A stretch of 64,000 nucleotides of DNA from Magnetococcales bacterium (GCA_011089965.1 JAANAU010000001.1:248001-312000), one strand, 5' to 3'; shown: positions 19,022 through 28,630, counted from the stretch's first letter. Numbers and translations: made by a program. The notes: a model not told the origin generated them from the sequence alone.

Positions 19022-20449
19022 TCAAAATGCCGAGGAGCCTTTTTTCAACTGTTGCAGGCGATAATTAAGCGTCTGACGGGAGATGCCGAGCAGAGTGGCT
19101 GCCAGACTCTTGTTACCCTGGGAACGTTCCAGTGCCTCTTCAATCAGCAACGTTTCGGTTTCACGCAGTGTGGGCAACTTGCCTGTGAGACGCTTGAAGG
19201 GATTTTCCGGCCAGGCAACGGCCAACGGATCTTCGACCACACTGTTGCTCAGGATGGTCTCCCGGAACCGCTCCAGAGAGAGCAATCCAGAGTGATGCCG
19301 CGCTACGGCATCAAACACAATGGCCCGCAACTCACGAACATTGCCAGGAAAATCATAGGTATTCAACAAATGAAACAACTCCGGAGGCGGTACGGGCGGA
19401 GATTTGCCCATGGCCTGAGCCGCTTCCTCGATAAACTGCGTGGTCAAAACGAGCAGATCCTCCTTGCGCTCACGCAACGGCGGGATCCGCACCTGATGGG
19501 ATGAAAGCCGGAAATAGAGATCCGAGCGGAAACTCTTTTCAGCCATCATCTCCTTCAAATCGCGATTGGTCGCACAAATGATCCGGGCATCGGTCTTCAT
19601 GTAGCCATCCGATCCCAAGGGATAATATTTGCGCTCCTGCAACAGCCGCAACAACTTGACCTGGGAAGACTCCTTGAGATCGCCAATCTCATCGAGAAAC
19701 AAGGATCCACCCGCGGCTGCGGCGATCATCCCTTCCCGATTGTCATTGGCCCCGGTGAACGCCCCTTTGCGATGGCCAAACAGGGTGTCGGAAAACATGT
19801 TGTCATCCAGACCCGCAACATTCAAAGCCACCAGCGGCCCCTGACGATGGCTCACCTGATGGATGGCCTGGGCCAACAACTCCTTGCCCACACCGGTTTC
19901 ACCGATGATCAATACCGGCTCCGAAGAGGGGGCAATGGCCTCGACATACTGAAATACGGCCCGCATCTTGCGACTTTGGGTCAGAATGGCCGCAAAGGCA
20001 GCGGCATCCTGCAAGGAGTCCTCCAGAAGATAGTGTTTCAAAGTCCCCAGTTCCCGTTGCAGGGAACGTACCTCCATGGCGCGCTTGATGCTGGAGATGA
20101 AACGGCTGTTCTCAGCCGGTTTCACCAGGTAGTCGAAGGCACCATCCTTCATGCACTGCACGGCGATCTCCACCTCCTGATTGGCAGTCATGACGATCAC
20201 CGGGATTTCCGGATACCGCTCCTTGACCTTGGGCAGCAGTTCATTGCCCGAGGCAAACGGCATCACCAGATCCAGCACCACCACCGCTGCCCCATGCTCT
20301 TCCAGAAACGGCAACAATTGACGGCCATCGGTCAAGGTGACCACTGGCGATACATCTGCGGTCTTCAACAGGATCTTGGAACTGAACAGTACCGTCTCTT
20401 CGTCATCCACCAATACAATCGGCAAGCTCTTTTTGACCGGTTCACTCAT
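19022..20449 (-). CDS. NtrC-family sigma-54 response regulator
   Basis: The protein has an N-terminal receiver (residues 10-125; phospho-acceptor Asp in VVVLDLVMPFASG, Lys in YLVKPA). An AAA+ sigma-54 activation domain follows (about 155-390), with Walker A GETGVGKE, the sigma-54 contact loop GAFTGA intact, and LFLDEIGDL. The C-terminal Fis-type helix-turn-helix is NKSLAATLLGISRQTLNYRL. It should activate sigma-54 promoters when phosphorylated by the kinase encoded just upstream, whose stop overlaps its ATG by four bases. No clear -24/-12 promoter is visible nearby, so its targets are unknown. Confidence 0.93.
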   Translation of the reverse strand: MSEPVKKSLPIVLVDDEETVLFSSKILLKTADVSPVVTLTDGRQLLPFLEEHGAAVVVLDLVMPFASGNELLPKVKERYPEIPVIVMTANQEVEIAVQCMKDGAFDYLVKPAENSRFISSIKRAMEVRSLQRELGTLKHYLLEDSLQDAAAFAAILTQSRKMRAVFQYVEAIAPSSEPVLIIGETGVGKELLAQAIHQVSHRQGPLVALNVAGLDDNMFSDTLFGHRKGAFTGANDNREGMIAAAAGGSLFLDEIGDLKESSQVKLLRLLQERKYYPLGSDGYMKTDARIICATNRDLKEMMAEKSFRSDLYFRLSSHQVRIPPLRERKEDLLVLTTQFIEEAAQAMGKSPPVPPPELFHLLNTYDFPGNVRELRAIVFDAVARHHSGLLSLERFRETILSNSVVEDPLAVAWPENPFKRLTGKLPTLRETETLLIEEALERSQGNKSLAATLLGISRQTLNYRLQQLKKGSSAF

Positions 20450-23250
20450 CCGACATCTCCGCGCAAGGTGTCCACGTACAGGGGCAGACGCACGGTCACG
20501 GTCGTCCCGCGATCCGGCTGGGAATCAAAACTCAAGGTTCCGGCATGATTTTCAATGATGGTGCGCGTGATCGAAAGACCCAACCCCATGCCACCGGATT
20601 CACTCTTGGTGGAAAAGAAGGGATCGGTCAACTTGCTCAGATGCTCGGGCGGAATGCCACACCCCTGATCACGGATGATCACCTGAAGATGGGTGTGGTC
20701 CGATTCGCCCAAAACCGCAATATCCACCCGCTGGCAACGGTTATCCAGGGCATGCAAGGCATTCTGAATGATATTGATGAACGCCTGTTCCAACTGTTGG
20801 GCATTGCCCCGGATCATCAACGGTGTTGGTGCCGGGGTAAAAATGCAGTGATCGGTCGCTGCCCGGATCTGACTTTGCAGAATCAACATGGCAGATTGAA
20901 TCGGATCATGGATCATGACCTTATGGGCCAGAAGCCTCTTGTCCTGACGGGCCATCTGTTTCAATCCGGCAATGATGGTCTGAATGCGTTGCGAACTCAT
21001 GCGGATCCCATCCAAAAGACGGGGAACCACTTCCATGGCCTCATCCAAGGCCATGCCACCCAGATAAAAGGCCCCGGAACGCTCATGAGCATGCTGCAAA
21101 ATGGGGCGCGCATCTCCCCAGATCGCAGCCAGAATCGGTACGTTGAACTGAATGGCGTTATTGGGATTATTGACCTCGTGAGCCACACTGGCCGACAGAA
21201 CTCCCAAAGAAGCCAAGCGGGCATTACGCAAATTCTGGGCCTGAAGGGTGTGTTTTTCCGTGACATCCCGACAGACTGCCAACACTTCCGAGACTTTGCC
21301 ATCATGAAAAATCGGTGCCAGACGGGCCTCCCACCAGGCGGAATCCCCATCGGTAAACGGAAACTCCACGGCCTGTCCGGTCACAAACACCTCATCCAAC
21401 CGCTCTCGCAACGCAGACAAACGCGCTCCCGGAAAAAGATATGCCGGAAATTGCGGCAACAATCGGTTGCAATATTGCACGGCTCCATTCCGATCCAAGG
21501 TCATCAACAAATCAGGGGAGTGATGAAAGAGCGTGCGCAGTTTCTCCTCCGAGATCTGCATGGCCCGTTGGGCGCGCCGCCGCTCTTCGGCCTCACGAAA
21601 CTTGAGAATCCCAAAAGCCAGATTGTTCGCCAGATTCTCCAACAACTGGATCTCTTCGGAATCAAAGGAGTCCGAGGCGCTGCTGTAGATGTTCAACGTA
21701 CCCAAAGGCAACAGATCATCCACCGGCAACGGCAAGGCCAAAGATGAAACATAACCGCGTCGGCTGGCCTCGCGACGCCAGGGGGCAAAATTGGGATCGG
21801 ATTGGATCTCCCGCGCCAAAATCGGTTTGCCGGTACGAAAGGCCGTACCCGTGGGTCCGCGTCCTTTTTCCGTGTCGTCCCAGGTAATCTCCAAAGTATC
21901 CAGATAATCGTCATCAAAGCCGTATTGGGCTGCCGGAACAATGCGGCCATCGACTGCGGCAAAACCGACCCAGGCCATACGATAGCCACCCTGTTCCACA
22001 ATCAGACGACAGATCCGTTTGAGCAGTTCCTGTTCGGAAGTGGCCTTGATCATGGTTTCGTTGCCATGACTCAGGGTCAGCAGTGTACGGTTGGCGCGTC
22101 GAATCGCCCGTTCTGCCAGTTTGCGCGGTCGAATATCCCGGGCAAAATGGCAATGGATCGTGTCCCCATCCATGGAGAGCAGCGTGGTCTGAACCTCCAG
22201 ATGCAAGATGGCCCCGCTCTTGGTGCGCACGGCAGTCTCCATGCAGCGGATGCGGCTCTTTTCCAGATCGTCGCAATGATCCTCCCAGAGGTCCGAGGAC
22301 CAGTCGACATGTACATCCACGACGGTCATGGTCAACAGCTCTTCACGGCTGTATTCCACAGCCTGACACATCGCCTCGTTGACATAAATGAAGCGACCGC
22401 CCGGCTCCACCCAGCAGATCATGTCTGCCGCATGATCCACACTGAACTGGGTCCGTTTCAACAGGTGATCGGTCTCTTTGTGGACCTGCAAGGCATTTTC
22501 AAACAGCGCCAATGCCTGATTGATGAATCGGGCCAACAGTCCCAACTCATCTTCGTGGTGTTTCGATGGTACGGCAATCGGCTGCCGGGCCGGTTCTGCC
22601 GGATCCACACTGGCCAACTGTCGCCCGATCAGCAGAATGGGACGGGTCAGCAGCCGATGAAAGGTGATGGTCAGAATCGATGCCAGCAGAAATGCCTGCA
22701 ACAAACTGCTCAACAGGGTAAACCCGGCGCGCAGCATGAAATCCTCGGCACTCACATAGGCATCGACCGCAATGGTCAACTCACCTGCTGGTTGATCGTT
22801 GAAGGTCAACGGAATGGTGATCGTGAAATCTTCGTCCAACAGTCGGGAAGCCACCCAACGGGTCATGCCGGTCGAAGGTCGGGTCCGTTTTTTATCGTGA
22901 AACGGCATACCAGTCGGGGTGCGCAAATGAGCCTGATGCACACCCTGACACTGGAACAGACCGGACAACACCTTTTCCGCCTGCACCGAATCCTGATGAT
23001 GAGTGGCCTGCGCAGCCGATTCACGAATAATTCCAAGCATTTGCGTAATGTTTGCACGAATGCGCTGACGTTCGCGGTAAAGATCGAAAGTCACCTCCGC
23101 CATCCCCAACAGCACTCCCATGCACAGACCCAACAACACCGCAGTGCGGGCCTGACGATAAGAGAGACGATGACGCATCGGCAAACGCATGGGCGGTACG
23201 GCGATCCTGTGTGTCATGAATCTGTGAGTCCCCTCCCCCTTGGCAACCAT
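20446..23250 (-). CDS. membrane sensor histidine kinase (PAS-GAF-PAS)
   Basis: Two membrane segments (about residues 37-57 and 180-200) flank a periplasmic domain of about 120 residues, then a HAMP-like stretch. A PAS domain (about 275-395) and a GAF domain (about 400-560, with GRGPTGTAFRTGKPILAREI) follow, then a second PAS (about 575-690). The kinase core has the H-box SVAHEVNNPNNAI and an ATPase domain with NIIQNALHALD, DQGCGIP and GGMGLGLSI. It is paired with the overlapping regulator gene. A later ATG at 23217 has the stronger GGGGGAGGGG upstream and may be the true start. Confidence 0.92.
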   Translation of the reverse strand: MVAKGEGTHRFMTHRIAVPPMRLPMRHRLSYRQARTAVLLGLCMGVLLGMAEVTFDLYRERQRIRANITQMLGIIRESAAQATHHQDSVQAEKVLSGLFQCQGVHQAHLRTPTGMPFHDKKRTRPSTGMTRWVASRLLDEDFTITIPLTFNDQPAGELTIAVDAYVSAEDFMLRAGFTLLSSLLQAFLLASILTITFHRLLTRPILLIGRQLASVDPAEPARQPIAVPSKHHEDELGLLARFINQALALFENALQVHKETDHLLKRTQFSVDHAADMICWVEPGGRFIYVNEAMCQAVEYSREELLTMTVVDVHVDWSSDLWEDHCDDLEKSRIRCMETAVRTKSGAILHLEVQTTLLSMDGDTIHCHFARDIRPRKLAERAIRRANRTLLTLSHGNETMIKATSEQELLKRICRLIVEQGGYRMAWVGFAAVDGRIVPAAQYGFDDDYLDTLEITWDDTEKGRGPTGTAFRTGKPILAREIQSDPNFAPWRREASRRGYVSSLALPLPVDDLLPLGTLNIYSSASDSFDSEEIQLLENLANNLAFGILKFREAEERRRAQRAMQISEEKLRTLFHHSPDLLMTLDRNGAVQYCNRLLPQFPAYLFPGARLSALRERLDEVFVTGQAVEFPFTDGDSAWWEARLAPIFHDGKVSEVLAVCRDVTEKHTLQAQNLRNARLASLGVLSASVAHEVNNPNNAIQFNVPILAAIWGDARPILQHAHERSGAFYLGGMALDEAMEVVPRLLDGIRMSSQRIQTIIAGLKQMARQDKRLLAHKVMIHDPIQSAMLILQSQIRAATDHCIFTPAPTPLMIRGNAQQLEQAFINIIQNALHALDNRCQRVDIAVLGESDHTHLQVIIRDQGCGIPPEHLSKLTDPFFSTKSESGGMGLGLSITRTIIENHAGTLSFDSQPDRGTTVTVRLPLYVDTLRGDVG

Positions 23251-23572
23251 TCAATCTTCAAGAGATCTCATCAATAAAAGCCTCCATTGGATCAAACGGA
23301 TGTCAATTTATTTATCACAAAAGCATTCCAATAATTTTTTAATCTGATCCATGGCAGTACCGTATACAGTCACAAGATCTCTGTCAATCATCCATTTGAT
23401 CGTGATCAAACAGCGCCATTTCCCCTTGCCCGATCCACATTATCATGCATACTTAGACTGGTTTCAATCCGGATCTGCCGAACGGTTTCCATCCGGATTT
23501 GCCTGGTGATTGCGCCCAGTGGCGTGGCGCATTTGGGCTTGATCAACCCCAGACCGTTATCCAAGGACCGCC
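23251..23572. promoter_or_regulatory. divergent control region with a 19-base direct repeat
   Basis: This gap separates the kinase (-) and cyclase (+) starts. GTTTCAATCCGGATCTGCC (23461-23479) and GTTTCCATCCGGATTTGCC (23485-23503) match at 17 of 19 positions, 24 bases apart, each centred on the palindrome ATCCGGAT. They lie about 70-110 bases before the cyclase gene. A regulator binding on two helical turns is a natural reading, but no protein can be named. The rest is A/T-rich and without genes. Confidence 0.4.
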
Positions 23573-25330
23573 ATGCGCTTCTGGTTGTCTTCCCTGCAAC
23601 GTCTCTTCCCTTGGATGGCCAATCTAAAAGCGATTCCAGACCGACTGGGCGGACGCATTCTGCTCTTTGTCGGCTGCACTTTTCTCGTGGGCTGGCTGCT
23701 GTTGTCAGTATTGGTCTCCCAGATTCACGAACATCTGATCATGAGTCAAAACGAACGCTCCGTTTTACTGGTCACACGCAGCGTTGCCAGCGGGTTGCGC
23801 ACCATCATGCTGGCCGGAGATGCCGAGATTGCCGAAAACTACCTGCGCAATCTTCAGGAAGTCAACGGCATGCTGGATTTCCGCATCCTGCGCATCGACG
23901 GTTCCGAAGCCTTCCGCACCAACGAAACCATCCGCTTTGTCAACAACCGTCTGGGCGGCGAACGGTTCTCTCTGCATAAAAAAGAGATCAAAAATCAGAT
24001 TCTGCCCAGCGACTCCCCCATTTTGCGCCAGATGCTGGTCACCAACCGGGAGGTGCCGATCTATGAACAGGATCCCACCAACCAGACCCCCATGTTGACC
24101 TTCATCGCCCCGATTCCTTCTCAGGACGAATGCCGGGGGTGTCATGGCCAGGGCGACGCCATCCGTGGGGTCATCAAGCTCACCATGTCTCTGGCCAAAG
24201 CACGGCAAGAGATTGAACAGGCCCGCTGGTGGATCTATGGACTGGGCATCCTGATTGCCGGTATGGTGATGTTGATCATTCATCTGGTGGTACGCCGTTC
24301 CGCGGTCGCACCCCTGGAACACATGACAAAAATTCTTTCTGAAAACCCAAAACATGATCTGGAACGATTCATCCCGCTGCACGGCTGCGCCGAATTTCGC
24401 CAGATGGCCACGGCCTTCAATCAACTGACCACCCAGTTGCGTGATGCCTGGAATGACCTGAGCGGCGAACGGGACAAACTGACCACCATCGTTCTCAGCG
24501 CCCGGGAAGGAATTGTCGTGACCAATCGCCACGAAGAGATCGTCCTGGTCAACCCGGCAGCAGAGCGACTGCTGGGCAGAACCTCCATGCAGATCCGCAA
24601 TGATGGTTTTTTACACCTGTTTCACGATCCAGTGCATATGAATGCCTTGCGTGCAGATCATGCCCAGGAGTTGCCCGGACTGGTCTGGTTCAATGAACGG
24701 ATGTTGCAGATTCACGCCGCCTCGATTGAAGACAGTTCTGGCCATATGATCGGTGCCGCCGCCATGATTCGCGATGTCACACGCGAAAAAGCCTTGGAAG
24801 ATGAGTTGCGCAAACTCTCCCATACCGACGGATTGACCGGTCTGCACAACCGCCGCCGCTTTGATGCCGCCTTGCTGGAAGAGTATGACCGGGCCAAACG
24901 CTATGGCCTGATTCTGGGCATTCTACTGTTGGATGTGGACCACTTCAAACGGTTCAATGACAGTCATGGCCATGATCAGGGAGATCGGGTGCTCAAAGGG
25001 ATTGCCGAGGTGATGCGTTCCCACTTTCGCTCTGTGGATTATGTCTGCCGCCTGGGTGGAGAAGAGTTCTGCGTGATCATGCCCAGTACCGGTGCGTCGG
25101 GTGTCATCCGGTCCGCAGAACGGCTGCGCAGCAGTGTGGAACAGATGGTGATCGATGACCTTCACGTCACGGTCAGCATCGGGGTGGCCATATTCCCCGA
25201 AGCCGGACAGAATGAATCCGCTGCCTTGATCAAGGCAGCGGATCAAGCCCTCTATACTGCCAAAAAACGGGGACGCAACCAGATCTGCTATTTCACTCCG
25301 GAGTTATCGGACTCTCCGGCAAGGTCGTAA
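23573..25330 (+). CDS. membrane diguanylate cyclase with periplasmic haem-c motif
   Basis: The protein would make c-di-GMP in response to a periplasmic signal. Membrane helices at about residues 27-50 and 222-244 bound a sensory domain that contains CRGCHG at residues 187-192, a CxxCH covalent haem site. A HAMP segment, a PAS domain (about 300-415) and a GGDEF domain (about 420-580) follow. The catalytic motif is GGEEF, and RSVD five residues before it is an intact inhibitory site. DVDHFKRFNDSHGHDQGD is a complete active-site strand. The last 38 bases overlap the convergent gene. Confidence 0.9.
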   Translation: MRFWLSSLQRLFPWMANLKAIPDRLGGRILLFVGCTFLVGWLLLSVLVSQIHEHLIMSQNERSVLLVTRSVASGLRTIMLAGDAEIAENYLRNLQEVNGMLDFRILRIDGSEAFRTNETIRFVNNRLGGERFSLHKKEIKNQILPSDSPILRQMLVTNREVPIYEQDPTNQTPMLTFIAPIPSQDECRGCHGQGDAIRGVIKLTMSLAKARQEIEQARWWIYGLGILIAGMVMLIIHLVVRRSAVAPLEHMTKILSENPKHDLERFIPLHGCAEFRQMATAFNQLTTQLRDAWNDLSGERDKLTTIVLSAREGIVVTNRHEEIVLVNPAAERLLGRTSMQIRNDGFLHLFHDPVHMNALRADHAQELPGLVWFNERMLQIHAASIEDSSGHMIGAAAMIRDVTREKALEDELRKLSHTDGLTGLHNRRRFDAALLEEYDRAKRYGLILGILLLDVDHFKRFNDSHGHDQGDRVLKGIAEVMRSHFRSVDYVCRLGGEEFCVIMPSTGASGVIRSAERLRSSVEQMVIDDLHVTVSIGVAIFPEAGQNESAALIKAADQALYTAKKRGRNQICYFTPELSDSPARS

Positions 25331-27158
25331 GGGGCAACACCATTTTCAAATCCATGGGATCATCGGCCCCATGGGTTTCAAAAGCATATTTCTCCAGAAG
25401 TTTACGCATGGGTTTGTTATCCACACGCACCACGCAGACCAACTGCTCCAGGCCACGTTTGCGGGCAATGCCGATCAGTGTGCCCAGCAGGGTGCTGGCC
25501 ATCCCTTTGGCACGATTGCCGATCTGCACCACAATGGAGGTCTCGCCGATGTTGCCGGACTCCAACCAGAAGTAACGTCCCACGGCCAGAATGGTTTCAC
25601 GCGGTCCCTTGCGACGCACGATGCACAGGGCCAGATCCCGACTCTGGTTGACATTGACCATGGTGCTGGCCTTGTGACGCGACATGCCATCCGGTCGATA
25701 GCGGTAGCGTTGCAGGACGGTTTCATCATCATGGGAGTAGAAGAACTCCTGATAAATCCGCTCATCCGAGGCATGCAAAGGCCGCATGATGAAGACATTC
25801 CCTTTCAGACGCAGACGGATCTCTTGTGGATCGCCCAACTCCTCGACCCGGCTCGGCTGGGCAATCTGATAATCCGGCACCCAATGGTGAGTGCGCACCT
25901 GGGTCAGGAGTTGATCGCGGAACTGCGGATGGGCCACCTGGATCAACTCCAGGGCACGCTCCCGCACGCTTTTGCCACGCAAGGTGGCAATGCCATATTC
26001 GGTGACCACATAGTGGACATCCCCACGCGATGTGACCACACCCGATCCTTCGGTCAGAAACGGCACGATCTTGGAGATGGTGCCATTCTTGGCCGTGGAT
26101 GGCAGGGCGATGATCGGACGGCCACCCCGGCTCATGGCCGCACCGCGAATGAAGTCCACCTGTCCACCGATCCCGCTGTAAAAACGCCTGCCAACCGAAT
26201 CCGATACCACCTGTCCGGTCAGATCCACCTCGATGGCACTGTTGATCGCCACCATATTTTCGTTGCGGGAGATGATGGCCGGATTGTTGACATACTCGGA
26301 AGGATGGAATTCGACATGGGGATTTTCATGGACAAAATCGTACAGCCTTTGGGTTCCCATGCAGAACGAGGCGATCATCTTGCCGGGGTGAAATGTTTTG
26401 CGCACATTGTTGATCACCCCGTTGCGGAAAAGATCGATCACCCCATCCGAAAACATTTCCGTATGAATGCCCAGATCCTTGTGTTTGGTCAGTGCCCGCA
26501 ACACCGCATCCGGAATCCGTCCGATCCCCATCTGCAAGGTGGCACCATCTTCGATCAGCTGGGCCACATACTGTCCGATCCGCACGGCTGCCTCATCCAG
26601 TTCCGGAGGCGGCAGGATCGGCATGGGCAGATTGGCCTCGATACAGGCATGAATGGCACTGACATGGATGAAACTCTGACCAAAGGTGCGCGGAACCAAA
26701 GAGTTGATCTGGGCGATCACATGGCGGGCCGATTTCCAGGCCGATGACACGATATCCACCGATGGCCCAAGGGAACAATAACCATATTGATCCGGGGGTG
26801 AGACCTGAATCAGGGCCACGTCAATCGGCAGAACCCCGTCAACAAACAATGAAGGGATTTCTGAAAGAAAACAAGGAGTATAGTCAGCCACCCCAGCAGC
26901 CACGGCCTTGCGGGTGCCCGGACCCAGAAACAGCGAATTGACATTGAAACTGCGTCCATATTTGGCCTCGGTCCAGGGATGGGGACCAAGAATCAAAATA
27001 TGCACCATCTCCAGATCGCGGAATTCACCCGCATGTTTGACCAGATCCTCGGTCAAGGCATGGGGACAAGCCGCATTGGAGGCGACGAAAATCCGATCCC
27101 CGGATTTGATGAACTGTTTCCAATCCGTCAGCTTGGGGGGCAAAGCATTTTTGGCCAT
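25293..27158 (-). CDS. acetyl-CoA hydrolase/CoA-transferase fused to a GNAT acetyltransferase
   Basis: Residues 1-430 are an acetyl-CoA hydrolase/4-hydroxybutyrate CoA-transferase-type enzyme: ALIQVSPPDQYGYCSLGPSVD, QMGIGRIPDAVL, HTEMFSDGVIDLFRNG, SGIGGQVDFIRGAAMSRGG and VVTEYGIATLRGKS. The remaining about 180 residues form a GNAT domain, with the acetyl-CoA loop near IGNRAKGMASTLLGTLIGIARKRGL. The ATG at 27158 follows AAGGAGAG; the longer frame adds nine residues. Fusion to an acetyltransferase suggests protein lysine acetylation, for instance self-acetylation, but the substrate is unknown. Confidence 0.9.
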   Translation of the reverse strand: MAKNALPPKLTDWKQFIKSGDRIFVASNAACPHALTEDLVKHAGEFRDLEMVHILILGPHPWTEAKYGRSFNVNSLFLGPGTRKAVAAGVADYTPCFLSEIPSLFVDGVLPIDVALIQVSPPDQYGYCSLGPSVDIVSSAWKSARHVIAQINSLVPRTFGQSFIHVSAIHACIEANLPMPILPPPELDEAAVRIGQYVAQLIEDGATLQMGIGRIPDAVLRALTKHKDLGIHTEMFSDGVIDLFRNGVINNVRKTFHPGKMIASFCMGTQRLYDFVHENPHVEFHPSEYVNNPAIISRNENMVAINSAIEVDLTGQVVSDSVGRRFYSGIGGQVDFIRGAAMSRGGRPIIALPSTAKNGTISKIVPFLTEGSGVVTSRGDVHYVVTEYGIATLRGKSVRERALELIQVAHPQFRDQLLTQVRTHHWVPDYQIAQPSRVEELGDPQEIRLRLKGNVFIMRPLHASDERIYQEFFYSHDDETVLQRYRYRPDGMSRHKASTMVNVNQSRDLALCIVRRKGPRETILAVGRYFWLESGNIGETSIVVQIGNRAKGMASTLLGTLIGIARKRGLEQLVCVVRVDNKPMRKLLEKYAFETHGADDPMDLKMVLPLTTLPESPITPE

Positions 27159-27274
27159 GTTCTCTCTCCTTGAGCATGATGGCATTCCTGTTCGTTTCCA
27201 CGATCTTAGGATGCGATTGTGGAAAGCTCAAGAACAAATCATGCACAAGGGACAAGAACGTTGACCCGTCATAT

Positions 27275-27499
27275 TCAGAATGCCTGTTCCGCAGCACTCT
27301 TTTGCACGGCCACGGGCGACAAGGCGACCACATACGCCTTGGAGGCCATATATTGCGGTACCGAGTTTTGCTGACTGATCACCTGAAGCGTGGCGGAAGA
27401 TTGGTTCTGCACCTTCTGAAACACTTTCTGCGCTGCTGTACGGGCACGCACCATGTTCATGCTGGTGATTTCGGTCATAAGGCTGTTGGTCACGTTCAT
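27275..27499 (-). CDS. small hypothetical protein, 74 aa
   Basis: The start has AAGGA at good spacing. The product is Gln/Ser/Val-rich, with N-terminal helix MNVTNSLMTEITSMNMVRAR and heptad-like spacing, and no Cys, signal or membrane segment. It faintly resembles the short YjfB-type putative motility proteins, but I would not name it so. It is divergent from the hemerythrin gene. Confidence 0.55.
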   Translation of the reverse strand: MNVTNSLMTEITSMNMVRARTAAQKVFQKVQNQSSATLQVISQQNSVPQYMASKAYVVALSPVAVQKSAAEQAF

Positions 27500-27688
27500 G
27501 AGAGGATCCTTGTGAAATAGAAATTCGCCCGGAATGACTCCAAGGCCGTTAACCGCAATTTAAGCAAGAATCGCTCCATTTTTTTACACGCACAGCCGAC
27601 TTCCGGGTATGTTTTCTGCCGAGATTCTGATAAACTGTTAAAGACATCCAAATCATCCTCAATCCAGTTCCCTTAGGAGGTGACATCC

Positions 27689-28078
27689 ATGCCCAACCCC
27701 AACGATTGGAATGACCAATGGAATACCGGCGATGCACAAATCGACCAGGAACACCAGAAATTGTTCAAGATGCTTCTCTTATTCAACGAAGCCTGGGAGA
27801 TGGGCTACTCTTTGGTACGTAGCACCCTGGATGATGTAATCGCTTATACAAATTATCACTTCAATCATGAAGAAGGCCGATATGCAGAAATGAATTTTCC
27901 GGAACTGTCCCGCCATAAGGAGCAACACCGCGAATTTCTGGACCAGTTGCACGCGTTCCAGGACAAACTCAATCAGGGTGAAGACCGGGATGCGCTGGGA
28001 TATGATTTTGGCCAATTCCTTCAGAACTGGCTGATTCAACACATCCAATCCGAAGACAAACGCGCCTTTGCCGCATAA
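27689..28078 (+). CDS. bacteriohemerythrin
   Basis: A single-domain hemerythrin, which binds oxygen at a di-iron centre. The ligand set is visible in order: WNTGDAQIDQEHQKLF (His, Glu), YTNYHFNHEEGRY (His-x3-His-Glu), HKEQHREFL (His-x3-His), and the C-terminal LIQHIQSEDKRAF (His, Asp). The ATG at 27689 has a near-perfect TTAGGAGGTGA five bases upstream. In magnetotactic and other microaerophiles such proteins are linked to oxygen sensing or delivery. A GC-rich hairpin follows the gene. Confidence 0.95.
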   Translation: MPNPNDWNDQWNTGDAQIDQEHQKLFKMLLLFNEAWEMGYSLVRSTLDDVIAYTNYHFNHEEGRYAEMNFPELSRHKEQHREFLDQLHAFQDKLNQGEDRDALGYDFGQFLQNWLIQHIQSEDKRAFAA

Positions 28079-28103
28079 ACGCACGGCCAGAGCACGGTTG
28101 CAG

Positions 28104-28124
28104 GGGGGGGCGAACGCCCCCTTT
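28104..28124 (+). terminator. GC-rich terminator-like hairpin after hemerythrin
   Basis: GGGGGC (28106-28111), GAAC, GCCCCC (28116-28121) followed by TTT. The T-run is short, so termination may be weak. Confidence 0.5.
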
Positions 28125-28160
28125 GGAAAGGCCCTGGCCACCCATGGCCCAAACCACTAC

Positions 28161-28523
28161 CTACAGATGCGCCGTTCCAAGCACGGGTTGACTCTTTTTT
28201 CCCACTGTCGCGGTTTGAGTCATCATGGGTGTCATCACGTGCTGACCCAGCAAGGCATGTTTCACCGAAGCCGGATCCATGTCCAACTGCTGACAGATCC
28301 ATTGAAACGAACCAACACTGCGGCGATTCGAGGAGATCCAGGCCACAGCCTCCGCACGGGTGGTACGCTCCTGTAGATCAAGAATGGCCCGTTCCAGAAC
28401 CGCGGCCCACAAACGCCGGGCATTTTCGTTATCCAGGGTTCTGATTTCCGGATCGCCTGCATAGGGGCGCAATGGTCTTGTGGGATGACGGGGAACCGGG
28501 TTCTTGTGGGACAAAGCAGGCAT
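28161..28523 (-). CDS. hypothetical protein, 120 aa
   Basis: I do not recognise it. An AGGAG lies seven bases before the ATG. The core (residues 33-90) looks like a compact helical domain: ARRLWAAVLERAILDLQE, then WISSNRRSVGSFQWICQQLD and DPASVKHALLG, the last resembling a helix-turn-helix. The N-terminus is Pro/Arg-rich and the C-terminus is low in complexity. It is the last gene of the minus-strand run below purU. Confidence 0.7.
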   Translation of the reverse strand: MPALSHKNPVPRHPTRPLRPYAGDPEIRTLDNENARRLWAAVLERAILDLQERTTRAEAVAWISSNRRSVGSFQWICQQLDMDPASVKHALLGQHVMTPMMTQTATVGKKSQPVLGTAHL

Positions 28524-28630
28524 GAGACATCTCCTAAAAGCGTCAAAAGTCTTTGGGCCAATCGCCTATTAAACAAACTCAAGCAGATCTCATGCCAAGT
28601 TTGTTTAATGCCAACTCTGCCCGACAACGC

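Noticed and set aside
21802-23277. 491-codon plus-strand frame opposite the histidine kinase
   Set aside because: It mirrors a kinase with clear motifs; its Gln/His-rich translation shows no domain.
25371-26747. 458-codon plus-strand frame opposite the CoA-transferase fusion
   Set aside because: The minus strand carries the enzyme motifs; the plus-strand frame has no start signal or domain.
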